Shown here: one piece after another, positions 1-8,918 of the stretch
Layout of the letters: every line of letters starts with the position of its first letter
Numbering within the stretch: the stretch's first letter is position 1
Source: Streptomyces sp. NBC_00094
GTDB lineage: Bacteria; Actinomycetota; Actinomycetes; Streptomycetales; Streptomycetaceae
Direction of reading: 5' to 3'
Assembly: GCF_026343125.1 (NCBI RefSeq)
Contig: NZ_JAPEMB010000001.1
Location: 2,294,001 to 2,358,000, forward strand
Length of the DNA: 64,000 nt
Notes under the pieces: generated by a model
What the model was told of the DNA's origin: nothing
What the model saw: only the letters and a program-made list of their open reading frames with translations
Databases searched by the model: none
Made by a program: the position numbers and the translations under genes

Positions 1-762
1 CCGACCCCGTACAGCGGGTCCGAGGTGCAGGATTCCGACACCATCGAGCGGATGCGGATCGCCGGCCGCATCGCCGCGCGGGCGATGGAGGAGGCCGCCA
101 AGCACATCGCCCCGGGGGTGACCACCGACGAGCTCGACCGGGTCGCCCACGATTACATGTGCGACCACGGCGCCTATCCGTCGACCCTCGGCTACCGCGG
201 CTTCCCGAAGTCGCTCTGCGCCTCGGTCAACGAGGTCATCTGCCACGGCATCCCGGACTCCACGGTGCTGCGCGACGGCGACATCGTGAACCTGGACGTC
301 ACGGCGTACATCAACGGCGTCCACGGCGACAACAACGCCACCTACCTCTGCGGCGACGTCGACGAGGAGTCGCGGCTGCTCGTCGAGCGGACCCGGGAGT
401 CGCTGAACCGGGCCATCAAGGCCGTGCGGCCGGGCCGTCAGATCAACATCATCGGGCGGGTCATCGAGTCGTACGCCAAGCGCTTCGGCTACGGCGTCGT
501 CCGGGACTTCACCGGGCACGGCATCAACTCGTCGTTCCACTCCGGTCTGATCGTCCCGCACTACGACTCCCCCCACCACACCACCGAGATCAAGACCGGC
601 ATGACCTTCACGATCGAGCCGATGCTCACGCTGGGCACCCACGACTACGACATGTGGGACGACGGCTGGACCGTGGTGACCAAGGACCGCAAGCGGACGG
701 CCCAGTTCGAGCACACGCTCGTCGTGACCGAGAACGGGGCCGAAATCCTTACGTTGCCCTGA
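1..762 (+). CDS. map: Type I methionine aminopeptidase, 5' end cut by window
   Basis: This enzyme removes the initiator methionine from nascent proteins in the cytosol with a dinuclear metal centre. The reading frame is open from base 1 ([19 protein letters not shown]) with no start in the first codons, so the true start lies upstream; GTG at 25 is only an internal valine. The five metal ligands of the family are visible: Asp in [14 protein letters not shown] (two), His in TGHGI, Glu in FTIEPM and Glu in FEHTL. The C-terminus is complete at TGA 760-762. Streptomyces carry two or more paralogues, so the exact one (mapA or mapB) cannot be told. The downstream iron-regulated heme oxygenase has its own promoter and is not co-transcribed on the evidence here. 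Confidence 0.93.
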   Translation, partial: PTPYSGSEVQDSDTIERMRIAGRIAARAMEEAAKHIAPGVTTDELDRVAHDYMCDHGAYPSTLGYRGFPKSLCASVNEVICHGIPDSTVLRDGDIVNLDVTAYINGVHGDNNATYLCGDVDEESRLLVERTRESLNRAIKAVRPGRQINIIGRVIESYAKRFGYGVVRDFTGHGINSSFHSGLIVPHYDSPHHTTEIKTGMTFTIEPMLTLGTHDYDMWDDGWTVVTKDRKRTAQFEHTLVVTENGAEILTLP

Positions 763-810
763 CCGCTCCACGGGGTACGTTTTTACCGACAGGTCGTCGG
801 GAACCAGTTG

Positions 811-829
811 ACTTAGGCAAGCCTAACTT
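811..829 (+). promoter_or_regulatory. Iron box (DmdR/DtxR operator) of heme oxygenase
   Basis: The core TTAGGCAAGCCTAA (813-826) is a perfect 6-bp inverted repeat around AA and matches the two half-sites of the actinobacterial DtxR/DmdR iron box. It lies about 50 bases before the heme oxygenase start, so Fe-DmdR1 would repress the gene when iron is sufficient. Identification is by motif match only. Confidence 0.8.
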
Positions 830-876
830 GGCAAGATCAGCACTGGTTCCCGTCCCATCGGCCCCGGAGGCACGCC

Positions 877-1527
877 TTGGACACGCCCTTCTCCACGCTC
901 ATCCGTACGGCTTCGCACGAGCAGCACACGGAGGCGGAGACGTCGTCCTTCATGGGCGACCTCCTGGGCGGACGCCTGGCCGTCGACGCCTACGCCCGCT
1001 ACACGGAGCAGCTCTGGTTCGTCTACCGCGCCCTCGAGGAGGGTGCGGAGGCGCTGCGCGAGGACCCGGTCGCCGGGCCCTTCATACAGACCGAGCTGTT
1101 CCGCACGGCCGCCCTGGAGCAGGACCTCGCCCATCTGCGGGGCCCCGACTGGCGCGCCGGGGTCTCCCCGCTGCCCGCCACCGTCGCGTACGCCGAGCGG
1201 GTCGCGGAGTGCGCCCGTGAGTGGCCCGCCGGTTACGTGGCCCACCACTACACGCGCTACCTGGGCGACCTGTCGGGCGGACAGATCATCCGCGACAAGG
1301 CGGAGCGGACCTGGGGCTTCGCGCGCAAGGGCGACGGCGTGCGGTTCTACGTCTTCGAGGAGATCGGCAACCCGGCCGCGTTCAAGCGGGACTACCGGGA
1401 GCTGCTCGACGGGGTGAACGCCGACGACCTGGAGAAGCAGCGGATCGTCGACGAGTGCAAGCGCGCCTTCGACTTCAACAGCGCGGTCTTCCACCAGCTG
1501 GGGAGCGAGTTCCCGCTCAGCGCGTGA
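877..1527 (+). CDS. hmuO: Biliverdin-producing heme oxygenase
   Basis: A 216-residue cytosolic enzyme of the HmuO/HO-1 family, which cleaves heme to biliverdin, CO and Fe2+ using reduced ferredoxin or flavoprotein electrons. The proximal heme His is in the QHTEAETSSFM segment near residue 17 and the flexible distal helix carries the family motif GDLSGGQ near residue 139; length is typical. The start is TTG 877, chosen because GGAGG sits six bases upstream (866-870). An iron box lies in the promoter. With the HtaA proteins and hmuTUV a few kilobases away it supplies the last step of heme-iron use. It converges on the PhzF-like gene and the two stops are 21 bases apart. Confidence 0.92.
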   Translation: MDTPFSTLIRTASHEQHTEAETSSFMGDLLGGRLAVDAYARYTEQLWFVYRALEEGAEALREDPVAGPFIQTELFRTAALEQDLAHLRGPDWRAGVSPLPATVAYAERVAECAREWPAGYVAHHYTRYLGDLSGGQIIRDKAERTWGFARKGDGVRFYVFEEIGNPAAFKRDYRELLDGVNADDLEKQRIVDECKRAFDFNSAVFHQLGSEFPLSA

Positions 1528-1548
1528 GCGGGCGGGACGCCCACGCGT

Positions 1549-2217
1549 TCAGCGCGTGAGCGTTCCCTCCAGGCGGACACGTCCGCCCAACTCCACGATT
1601 CCGTCAGGGCCGGGGGCAGTGAGCAGCTGCGAACCCCGGCCCTGTGTGATGTTCAGGGCCCGTCCCAGCTCCGCCGTCAGGAGCAGCGCCGCCGCGCCGG
1701 TCGCCTCGTCCTCGTCGATGCCGTCACCGCGCCCCGGGAAGCCCCGCGCCCTGATACGGCCGGCGGCCTCCTCCTCCCAGGCCCAGGCGTAGATCCACTC
1801 GCCCGGCTCGGGCACCTCCAGGGCCTCGACCTCGGCTGCGGATCCGTACCGGCGCAGGGTCCGGGGCGGCGCCCACTCGGCGCGCGCCTCGATCCAGGTG
1901 AACTCCCCGTCCCCGCGCACCCAGACCTCACCGGCCTGCGGTCGGACGACCTCCAGGTCGAGCAGCCAGGCGGCGCCGATGAGCGGGTGTCCGGCGAACG
2001 GCAGCCGCACGCCGGGGGTGTAGATGTCGACGTGTCCGCGCTCCGGGTCGTCCACGAACACCGTCTCGCTGAAGCCGAGCTCCTTGGCGAGCGCCTGCCG
2101 GGAGGCCTCGTCGGGGTGGTCGCGGGGGTCCCGTACGACTCCGAGGGCGTTGCCGTGGCGGCCGTCGCCCGCACAGAAGACCCGGAGGACGTCGATGTCA
2201 GTGGCGGTCGTGTTCAT
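1549..2217 (-). CDS. PhzF-family isomerase-like protein
   Basis: A 222-residue protein of the PhzF (phenazine biosynthesis / diaminopimelate epimerase-like) fold. The catalytic Glu of the family is in GFSETVFV near residue 47 and the GHP motif follows in PFAGHPLIGAAWLL; the C-terminal half repeats the fold with DEDEATGAAALLL. At 222 residues it is shorter than PhzF itself (about 278), as in many uncharacterised homologues. The family isomerises or epimerises small acids, but the substrate cannot be inferred and nothing nearby suggests phenazine synthesis. It is transcribed away from the iron genes behind the terminator at 2246-2282. Confidence 0.8.
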   Translation of the reverse strand: MNTTATDIDVLRVFCAGDGRHGNALGVVRDPRDHPDEASRQALAKELGFSETVFVDDPERGHVDIYTPGVRLPFAGHPLIGAAWLLDLEVVRPQAGEVWVRGDGEFTWIEARAEWAPPRTLRRYGSAAEVEALEVPEPGEWIYAWAWEEEAAGRIRARGFPGRGDGIDEDEATGAAALLLTAELGRALNITQGRGSQLLTAPGPDGIVELGGRVRLEGTLTR

Positions 2218-2245
2218 GGCGGAATTGAACCACTCCGCCCGGTGC

Positions 2246-2282
2246 GGCAGGGCCGCACCCGGGGATCGGGTGCGGCCCTGCC
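2246..2282 (-). terminator. Rho-independent-type hairpin after the HtaA operon
   Basis: A perfect 16-bp stem (2246-2261 with 2267-2282) closes a GGGAT loop. It lies just past the stop of the minus-strand HtaA gene (2309) and before the PhzF-like gene start. No T-run follows, which is usual for Streptomyces hairpin terminators. Confidence 0.75.
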
Positions 2283-2308
2283 TGTCGGGGGGTGGCGGTT
2301 TCGGGGGG

Positions 2309-3982
2309 TCAGGACTCCGTGGCGCGGCGGCGTACGGCGATGACGACGGCCGCGCCCGCGCCGGCGATCAGACCGGAGGCGGTGAGGAGGAGGCCGGTCG
2401 GGGTGCCCGAGCCGGTGGCGGCGAGGGCGCCGGAGCCGCCGGTCGTGCCCGCGCCGCCGACGGTGCCGGCCGTGCCGCCGCCGACGGTCCCGCCACCGCC
2501 CGTGGTGGACGAGCCGCCGGCCGTACCGGAGCCGCCGCCGGTCGTGGCGGAGCCGGAGCCGCCGGTCGTGGCGGAGCCGCCGGAGGCCGGGGGCAGCGAG
2601 GCGTCCCCGTCGGCCGCGAGGGTCACGGTCACCGGGTCCATGGCGGTGCCCGCCGGGTAGCCGCCCTGGCCGCCCGGGGCGGCGAACGCGGCCGAGCCGG
2701 CCGCCGTCAGCCTGGCCGGAACGTCCGCGAGGGTGACGAGACCGTCCTTCACCGTCCAGTCGGCCCGGGAGAGGTCCAGGTCGGCGAAGGCCACGTCGTT
2801 CCTGGTGCCGGTCGCGGTGGTCACGTCGACGGTGAGGGTGCCGGTGGAGCCCGTCGCCTTCACCTTCACGTCGCCGACGGTCATGTCGATGCCGTGCGCG
2901 GCACAGACGAAGGCCAGCTTGCCGGAGAAGGCGGCCTCGGCCTTGCGGGCGTCGGCGTCGAGGTCGGCCTTGACGAAGCCGAAGTCGTAGGCGGTGCCCC
3001 GCTTCACGGCGCCGCCGGAGGCGGTCACGGAGCCGCCGCACAGGTCACCGACGTACCGCTGCCAGCTCTGCTTCACGCCCCAGGTGAGCCTGCCGTTCAC
3101 GACACCGGAGGGGTCGGCCGGCGGCTGCGTCGTGGGTGCGGTCGTCGGGGGCGCGGTCGTCGTGGGTGCGGTGGTGGTCCGCGTCGGGGCAGGGGACGTC
3201 GGGGACGTGGTGGTGGGCGCGGGGGACGTCGGGGTGGTGGTCGTCGGCGCCGGGGAGGTCGGCGTGACGGGCGGGGTGGTGGGCGGCGGGGTGGTCGGGG
3301 GCCGGGTCGTCGGGGGCTGGGTGGTCGGGGGCTGGGAGCCCGCCTTCACGGTGAGCGTGGCCGCGTCGAGCGCGTCGCCCTCCTTGTAGAAGCCCGCGAA
3401 CGCCGCCGCGCCGTCCTGCGTCAGCTTCGCCGGTATGTCCTTGAAGACCATGGCGCCGCCCGCGCCCTGGGACGGCCGGACGCCGGTCATGTCGAGCGCG
3501 GCGAAGGAGACGTCGTCGCGGGTGGTGAAGGTGCCGTTCTTCTCCTTGGTGACGACGTCGGCGGTGATCTCACCGGTGGGCGCGGCCGTGCCCTTCGTCG
3601 TCAGTTTCACGTCCGAGATCCGGATGTCGAGGACGCCCGCGTGGGCCTCGAAGTGGACCCCGCCCTTGAAGGAGTTGGCGGTGGCGTGGGTGCCCGTGTC
3701 GTAGGTGCCGGTGCCCTCGACGAAGGTGAAGACGCCGTTGCCCGGGGCCTGCTTCGCGCCGCCTTCGAGCGTGGTCTTCCCCTGGGCGAAGGGCTGGGCC
3801 AGGTACGAGCGGAAGGACTGCTTGATGCCCCAGTCCAGGGTGCCGTCGCTCAGCGCCGTCGAAGGCGCGGCGGCGTCGGCCGCGGCGGCGGGCAGGGCGA
3901 GGGCGACGGCGCCCGTGCCGAGTGCGGCGGCGGTGGCGACGGCGGCCGCCAGGGTGACGGGTCGGCGCAGGGGGGTGGCCAT
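2309..3982 (-). CDS. htaA: HtaA-domain heme-binding surface protein with sortase signal
   Basis: A 557-residue exported protein. Residues 1-35 are a Sec signal peptide ending in AAAADA. HtaA domain 1 (about 43-210) begins DGTLDWGIKQSFRSYL and domain 2 (about 295-460) begins NGRLTWGVKQSWQRYV; each keeps the W-G-x-K-x-S-x-x-x-Y signature of corynebacterial HtaA heme-binding modules. A Pro/Thr-rich linker (about 215-290) joins them and a Gly/Ser/Thr stalk leads to LAATG, a hydrophobic segment and RRRATES. LAATG fits the LAXTG signal of class E sortases, so covalent wall attachment is inferred. It lies 96 bases downstream of the second HtaA gene and probably shares its iron-box promoter. Likely role: heme capture at the wall and hand-over to HmuT. 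Confidence 0.88.
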   Translation of the reverse strand: MATPLRRPVTLAAAVATAAALGTGAVALALPAAAADAAAPSTALSDGTLDWGIKQSFRSYLAQPFAQGKTTLEGGAKQAPGNGVFTFVEGTGTYDTGTHATANSFKGGVHFEAHAGVLDIRISDVKLTTKGTAAPTGEITADVVTKEKNGTFTTRDDVSFAALDMTGVRPSQGAGGAMVFKDIPAKLTQDGAAAFAGFYKEGDALDAATLTVKAGSQPPTTQPPTTRPPTTPPPTTPPVTPTSPAPTTTTPTSPAPTTTSPTSPAPTRTTTAPTTTAPPTTAPTTQPPADPSGVVNGRLTWGVKQSWQRYVGDLCGGSVTASGGAVKRGTAYDFGFVKADLDADARKAEAAFSGKLAFVCAAHGIDMTVGDVKVKATGSTGTLTVDVTTATGTRNDVAFADLDLSRADWTVKDGLVTLADVPARLTAAGSAAFAAPGGQGGYPAGTAMDPVTVTLAADGDASLPPASGGSATTGGSGSATTGGGSGTAGGSSTTGGGGTVGGGTAGTVGGAGTTGGSGALAATGSGTPTGLLLTASGLIAGAGAAVVIAVRRRATES

Positions 3983-4078
3983 GTCGGGGGTTCTCCTCGG
4001 TGGTGCGGGGGGGGGCGGCGCAGGGGGGTGCGCGGGGCGGGGCGTGAGAGGGGTGTGGCCGCGTTATCCGGCGGGGGC

Positions 4079-5545
4079 TCAGTCCGTGGACGTGGCGGTA
4101 CGGCGGCGGCGTACCGCCACGAGGACCGCGAGCGCGCCGGCGAGGAGCACGCCCGCGCCGATCGCGACGTACGTGCCGGTGGAGGCCGCGGAGGCCGCGG
4201 CGGGGGCGGGGGCGGGGGCGGGGGCGGGGGCAGCCGACGCCGAGGGGGCGGTGGTCGTCGCGTCGGCGGAGGGCGCGGGCTTCGCATCGCTGCCGAGGTC
4301 CGGGAGCGCGGGCAGTTTCGCGGTGGCGTCGACGGTGACGGCGAGCGACACGGGGTCCATCGCGGTGCCCGCCCTGTACATCCCTCCGAAGGCCTTGGCG
4401 CCGCCCTCGGTGAGGGTGGCGGGCGCCTCGGTGACGGCGGCGAGGCCGTTCTTCGGGGCGAAGTCCCCTGCGCTGAAGGTGACGAGGGGGACGGCCTTCG
4501 TGGTGGTCCCGGCGCTGGTGACGTCGGCACTGAGGGTGCCCATGCCGCCGGTCACCTTCGCGGTGAACCTGCCGAGCGTGAGGTCGAGGTGGACGCCGGT
4601 GAAGCGGACACTGCCGGCGAAGGCCGCGTCGAGCGTCCGCCTCTTCGCGTCGTACGTGCCCTTGCCCGCGGGGAAGCGGAAGAGCGCGCCGCCGTCCTGG
4701 GCGCCGTCGGCGAGGGTCCACTCTCCCTGGGCGATGGCCCCGGTGACGTACTCGCGGAAGGTGCGGCGGACGCCCCAGTCGACAGCCGCGGTCCTGATCG
4801 TGCCGGTGCTCGCGGGCGCGTTGGGGGAACTCGCCGTGGGCGACTGACCCGTGGGGGGCTTCGCCGTCGACTCGGTGGCCGGCGGGGTGGTCGGCGGGGT
4901 GGTCGGCGCGGGCTGCTTCCGGGCCTGGACGTCGACGCTGAGGCTGACCGGGTCGAGCTGTGTGCCGGCCGGGTAGTAGCCGGCGAAGGCGGTGGCGCCC
5001 TGGGCGGTGAGCGTGGCGGGCACCCCGGCGAGGGCGACGGGGCTGCCGCCGCCGCGCATGTCGATGCCGCCGAGGTTCAGGGTGGCCAACGGCACCTGGG
5101 AGCTGACGCCGACGCGTCCGCTGCCCTTGGCCTTGCTCGCCATGTCGGCGTAGAGGGTGCCGCGGCCGCCCTGGACGACGACCCGGGGGCGGCTGATGGT
5201 GAGGTCCAGTTCGTTCGTGCCGTCCGCCTTGCGGTGGCCGGTGAAGTGGACGCCGCCGGTGAAGGCCGCTTCGAACGCGCCGGTCTCCGGGTCGTACGAG
5301 CCCTGTGCGGAGTGGAAGCGGAACTGGCTGCCGCCGACCGTTGCGGCGCCGCCGGTGAGGCCCCAACCGCCCTGCGCGATGGGCCCGGTGACGTAGCTCT
5401 GGAAGGAGGACTTGATGCCCCAGTCGAGCCGCCCGCCCTGCACCGTACGGCTCTCCGCGTGGGCGGCCGAGGCGGGGATCAGGGCGGCGAGCAGGGCCGC
5501 GAAGAGGCTCACGGCGAGCGCGCGGGCGGGTCTGGACAGCGGCAT
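4079..5545 (-). CDS. HtaA-domain heme-binding membrane-anchored protein
   Basis: A 488-residue exported protein. Residues 1-31 are a signal peptide (cleavage near AHAES). Two HtaA modules follow: about 35-210, starting GGRLDWGIKSSFQSYV, and about 250-405, starting AAVDWGVRRTFREYV. They are separated by a Pro/Thr linker. The C-terminus is an Ala/Pro repeat, one membrane helix (TYVAIGAGVLLAGALAVLVA) and RRRR. Unlike its neighbour there is no clear LAXTG; the place is taken by AASTG, so simple membrane anchoring is as likely as sortase attachment. ATG 5545 is preceded by GGAGG. It is divergent from hmuT and both share the iron box at 5570-5588. Family: corynebacterial HtaA/HtaB heme receptors. 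Confidence 0.87.
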   Translation of the reverse strand: MPLSRPARALAVSLFAALLAALIPASAAHAESRTVQGGRLDWGIKSSFQSYVTGPIAQGGWGLTGGAATVGGSQFRFHSAQGSYDPETGAFEAAFTGGVHFTGHRKADGTNELDLTISRPRVVVQGGRGTLYADMASKAKGSGRVGVSSQVPLATLNLGGIDMRGGGSPVALAGVPATLTAQGATAFAGYYPAGTQLDPVSLSVDVQARKQPAPTTPPTTPPATESTAKPPTGQSPTASSPNAPASTGTIRTAAVDWGVRRTFREYVTGAIAQGEWTLADGAQDGGALFRFPAGKGTYDAKRRTLDAAFAGSVRFTGVHLDLTLGRFTAKVTGGMGTLSADVTSAGTTTKAVPLVTFSAGDFAPKNGLAAVTEAPATLTEGGAKAFGGMYRAGTAMDPVSLAVTVDATAKLPALPDLGSDAKPAPSADATTTAPSASAAPAPAPAPAPAAASAASTGTYVAIGAGVLLAGALAVLVAVRRRRTATSTD

Positions 5546-5569
5546 GGAACCCCTCCGAGGGCTAGCTAG

Positions 5570-5588
5570 TAAGGCAAGGCTAACCTAA
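5570..5588. promoter_or_regulatory. Iron box between htaA-type genes and hmuT
   Basis: Read on the minus strand the 19-mer is TTAGGTTAGCCTTGCCTTA, close to the actinobacterial DmdR/DtxR consensus TTAGGTTAGGCTCACCTAA. It is the only such site in the 115-base divergent gap and could control the surface receptors and the ABC transporter together. Confidence 0.82.
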
Positions 5589-5660
5589 GCTGCATCGAGC
5601 CCCGGCTGGAACCCCTCCGGCCCGTACGCGACAGAACGAACGACGACAGGACGGTGTCCG

Positions 5661-6665
5661 GTGCGCAGAACTCGCCTCGCGGGAGCGCTGACAGCAGTGC
5701 TCGCCCTCGCCCTCGCGGCGACCGGCTGCGGTGACGGAAGCGGTACGACCCCGGCCGCCGCCCCCGCCGGAACGGCCACCGCCCCCGACCGGGTCGAGCC
5801 GCTCGCCGCCCCGGCCGCGCCCCGACTGCCCGTCACCGTCCCCTCGGCGGACGGGCGCACGGTCACCGTCGCCTCCGCCGAGCGGATCGTCCCGCTCAGC
5901 GGCTCCCTCAACGAGATCGTCTTCACCCTCGGTCTCGGCGGGAAGGTCGTCGCCCGTGACATCACCGCCACCTTCGAACAGGCCGCCGAGCTCCCGGTGG
6001 TGACCCGCGCCCATGACGTCTCCGCCGAGAGCGTGCTCTCGCTGCGGCCCACCCTCGTCCTCGCCGAGTCCACCACCGGACCGGCCGAGGCCGTCGCCCA
6101 GATCCGGGACGCGGGCATCCCGCTCGTCGTCGTGAAGCCCGCCAAGGAGCTCGCGGACGTCGGCACCCGCATCGACGCGGTCGCCGCCGCACTCGGCGTA
6201 CCGGACTCCGGCACCGCGCTCAAGGAGCGCACCCAGGGGCGGATCGACACCGTACGGAAGGGGATCCCGGCCCGCGAGGAGAAGCCCCGGGTGGCCTTCC
6301 TCTACGTCCGCGGCTCGGCCGCCGTCTACCTGCTCGGCGGCGCCGAGTCCGGCGCGAGCTCCCTCCTCGAAGCGGCCGGCGCGGTCGACGCGGGCAAGGA
6401 GTCCGGTCTGACGAAGGACTTCACCCCCCTCACCAGCGAGGCCCTGGCGCAGGCCGCGCCCGACGCGATCCTCGTGATGAGCAAGGGACTCGCCTCGGTC
6501 GACGGGATCGACGGCCTGGTGAAGATCCCGGGCGTCGCCCAGACCCCGGCCGGAGCCGACCGGCGGGTCGTCACCGTCGACGACGGCGTGCTCCTCACCT
6601 ACGGCCCGCGCACCGACCAGGTCCTGACGTCCCTGGTCGGCCAGTTGTACGGGGAGACGAAGTGA
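5661..6665 (+). CDS. hmuT: Hemin ABC transporter substrate-binding lipoprotein
   Basis: A 334-residue class III periplasmic-binding-type lipoprotein. The signal peptide ends in the lipobox LAATGC near residue 23, so the protein is anchored outside the membrane. The body has the two-lobe binding fold: SERIVPLSGSLNEIVFTLGL at the start and VMSKGLASVDGIDGLVKIPG towards the end. GTG 5661 is used, with AGGA nine bases upstream. It overlaps hmuU by four bases (GTGA), indicating translational coupling. Together with two HtaA proteins and heme oxygenase nearby, heme is the most likely ligand; a ferric-siderophore ligand cannot be excluded by sequence alone. Confidence 0.88.
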   Translation: MRRTRLAGALTAVLALALAATGCGDGSGTTPAAAPAGTATAPDRVEPLAAPAAPRLPVTVPSADGRTVTVASAERIVPLSGSLNEIVFTLGLGGKVVARDITATFEQAAELPVVTRAHDVSAESVLSLRPTLVLAESTTGPAEAVAQIRDAGIPLVVVKPAKELADVGTRIDAVAAALGVPDSGTALKERTQGRIDTVRKGIPAREEKPRVAFLYVRGSAAVYLLGGAESGASSLLEAAGAVDAGKESGLTKDFTPLTSEALAQAAPDAILVMSKGLASVDGIDGLVKIPGVAQTPAGADRRVVTVDDGVLLTYGPRTDQVLTSLVGQLYGETK

Positions 6666-7807
6666 CGGCACTCCCCGAGACCCCGCCCCGCACGGAGCAG
6701 GACCCGGACCCGGACCCGGCACCGGCACCGGCACCGGAGAAGCCGGCCCTGCCCGCCGACCCGGCCGCTTCCCGCCCCCTGCGCGGCCGGGCCACCGTCC
6801 TCACGGTCTCCCTCCTCGCCGCCCTGCTCCTCCTCTCCCTCCTCTCCACCGGGATCGGGGCGTACGAGATCCCGCTCGGCGACGTCCTCGCCTCCGTACA
6901 GCACCGGATCGGGCTCGGCGGGCACGCGCTCGACCGCACGGCGGAGAGCGTCCTGTGGAACATCCGGCTCCCCCGGGTCGTCCTCGCCGTCCTCGTCGGC
7001 GCCTCGCTCGGCTGCGCGGGCGCCCTCATGCAGGGCGTGTTCGGCAACCCGCTCGCCGAGCCCGGCGTCATCGGCATCTCGGCGGGCGCGGCCGTCGGCG
7101 CGGTCGGCGCGATCGCGCTGGGGCTCACCTTCCTCGGCAACTGGACGGTGACCGTCTGCGCCTTCGTCGCCGGTCTGGCGACCGTCCTCCTCGTGTACGC
7201 GATGTCCCGCTCGGGCGGCCGTACGGAGGTGGTGACCCTGATCCTCACCGGCATCGCGGTGAACGCCTTCGCGGGCGCGCTGATCGGCCTCTTCATCTTC
7301 TTCGCCGACAACGCGCAGATCACCCAGATCACCTTCTGGCAGCTCGGTTCGCTCGCCCAGGCCACCTGGCCCAAGGTCCTCGCCGTCCTGCCCTGCGCCC
7401 TCCTCGGGCTGGCCGTCGCCCCCTTCCACTCCCGCCGGCTCGACCTGCTCGCGCTCGGCGAACGGCCCGCCCGGCACCTGGGCGTGGACGTGGAGCGGCT
7501 GCGGATCGCCCTGATCCTGGTCGTGGCACTGCTCACCGCCGCGGCGGTCGCGGTCGCGGGGATCATCACCTTCGTCGGCCTCCTCGTCCCGCACCTGCTG
7601 CGGATGGCGAACGGCCCGGGCCACCGCTTCCTGGTGCCGGGCAGCGCGCTGGGCGGCGCGGTCGTCCTCGCGGCCGGCGACCTGGCGGCCCGTACGGTCG
7701 CGGCCCCGGCCGAACTCCCCCTGGGCGTCCTCACCGCCCTCCTGGGCAGCCCGTTCTTCTTCTGGCTGCTGCGCAGGACCCGTCGTCGGCAAGGTGGTTG
7801 GGCATGA
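6662..7807 (+). CDS. hmuU: FecCD-family hemin permease
   Basis: A 381-residue integral membrane permease of the FecCD/BtuC family with about ten helices, starting after a charged, Pro-rich cytoplasmic N-terminus of about 40 residues. Family landmarks are visible: WNIRLPRVVLAVLVGASLG, the QGVFGNPLAEPGVIG loop, and the EAA-like region GIITFVGLLVPHLLRM that contacts the ATPase. It forms the membrane channel for the substrate delivered by HmuT. GTG 6662 overlaps the hmuT stop and the hmuU stop overlaps the ATG of hmuV, so the three genes form one tightly coupled operon. Confidence 0.92.
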   Translation: MTALPETPPRTEQDPDPDPAPAPAPEKPALPADPAASRPLRGRATVLTVSLLAALLLLSLLSTGIGAYEIPLGDVLASVQHRIGLGGHALDRTAESVLWNIRLPRVVLAVLVGASLGCAGALMQGVFGNPLAEPGVIGISAGAAVGAVGAIALGLTFLGNWTVTVCAFVAGLATVLLVYAMSRSGGRTEVVTLILTGIAVNAFAGALIGLFIFFADNAQITQITFWQLGSLAQATWPKVLAVLPCALLGLAVAPFHSRRLDLLALGERPARHLGVDVERLRIALILVVALLTAAAVAVAGIITFVGLLVPHLLRMANGPGHRFLVPGSALGGAVVLAAGDLAARTVAAPAELPLGVLTALLGSPFFFWLLRRTRRRQGGWA

Positions 7808-8724
7808 CATCCGTACGCTTCCGAGGACTGCTCCCGCGCCGGCGCGCGCGGACGCTCCCCTCCCCCGTCGCCCGCGGCGAACTCGTCGCCGAGGCGCGGG
7901 GCCTGCGCGTCACGCTCGGCGGCCGTGCGGTGCTCGACGGCGTCGGGATCGGGGTGCGGGCCGGGGAGGTCCTGGCTCTGGTCGGGCCCAACGGGGCCGG
8001 GAAGTCCACGCTCCTCGCCGCGCTCGCCGCCGATCTCGCCCCGAGCGCCGGGGAGGTGCGGATCGGGGGGCGGCCCGCCGGCGACTGGCCGGCCGGTGAA
8101 CTCGCCCTGCGCCGGGCCGTGCTGCCGCAGGCCGCCGCGCTGTCCTTCCCGTTCCCCGTCGCCGAGGTCGTACGGATGGGCCGGGCACCCTGGGCCGGGA
8201 CCGCGCGGGAGGACGAGGACGAGGCGGCCGTCGCCCGGGCGTTGGCGGCCACCGAGGTCGAGGCCTTCGCCGGGCGTCCGTTCTCCGCGCTGTCGGGCGG
8301 CGAGCGGGCCCGGGTCGCGCTGGCCCGCGTCCTGGCCCAGCGGACCGGGCTCCTGCTGCTCGACGAGCCGACCGCCGCGCTCGACCTGCGCCACCAGGAA
8401 CTGGTGCTCCGGGTCTGCCGGGAGCGTGCGGCGGACGGTGACGCGGTCGTGGTCGTCCTGCACGACCTGGGGCTCGCCGCCGCCCACGCGGACCGGGTCG
8501 CGGTGCTGCACGGCGGGCGGATCGCGGCGGACGGCCCGCCCTCCGAGGTGCTCGACGCGGAGGTGCTGAGCCGGGTCTACCGGCAGCCGGTGGAGGTGTT
8601 CCCGCACCCGCGGACGGGGGTGCCCCTCGTCGTCCCGGTCCGGACCGCGACGATCCCGACCGCGACGATCCCGACCCCTCCGGTCCGGGCCGGGACGGTC
8701 GCGTCGATCCGTACCGCCACGTGA
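7804..8724 (+). CDS. hmuV: Hemin ABC transporter ATPase
   Basis: A 306-residue ATP-binding subunit. Walker A is GPNGAGKST (about residues 61-69), the Q-loop LPQAAALSF, the signature SGGERARVALARV and Walker B LLLLDEPTAALD, followed by the H-loop VVVLHDLG. ATG 7804 is chosen because it overlaps the hmuU stop as ATGA; a 30-residue basic N-terminal extension precedes the ABC fold. A C-terminal stretch repeats ATIPTATIPT and has no known role. It powers import through HmuU. Confidence 0.92.
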   Translation: MTSVRFRGLLPRRRARTLPSPVARGELVAEARGLRVTLGGRAVLDGVGIGVRAGEVLALVGPNGAGKSTLLAALAADLAPSAGEVRIGGRPAGDWPAGELALRRAVLPQAAALSFPFPVAEVVRMGRAPWAGTAREDEDEAAVARALAATEVEAFAGRPFSALSGGERARVALARVLAQRTGLLLLDEPTAALDLRHQELVLRVCRERAADGDAVVVVLHDLGLAAAHADRVAVLHGGRIAADGPPSEVLDAEVLSRVYRQPVEVFPHPRTGVPLVVPVRTATIPTATIPTPPVRAGTVASIRTAT

Positions 8725-8871
8725 TCACGAAACGGACAATTCACCCCGCTTGACCCGTCCTTGACCGGGCGTTGGGGACTCCATGAGCGCCCTGTGACCC
8801 AGCTGTGTCCGGCCCTCCGGAGCTGAGAGCTGAATCACCGGACGGGCGGGTATGACCGAGGTAAGCCTCGG

Positions 8872-8890
8872 TTAAGTTAGGTCCGCCTCA
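8872..8890 (+). promoter_or_regulatory. Iron box upstream of efeO
   Basis: TTAAGTTAGGTCCGCCTCA matches about 14 of 19 positions of the DmdR/DtxR consensus and ends 28 bases before the efeO ATG, at the position expected for a repressor overlapping the promoter. It is weaker than the sites at 5570 and 811. Confidence 0.65.
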
Positions 8891-8918
8891 CCACCGTCCC
8901 CGCGTTCCTGGAGTCCCC

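Noticed and set aside
2024..5569. A very long open frame on the plus strand opposite the two HtaA genes, plus several others of 300-1,000 codons on the minus strand opposite known genes.
   Set aside because: They are antisense shadows of high-GC genes: low-complexity Arg/Gly/Ala translations, no motifs and no ribosome-binding sites.
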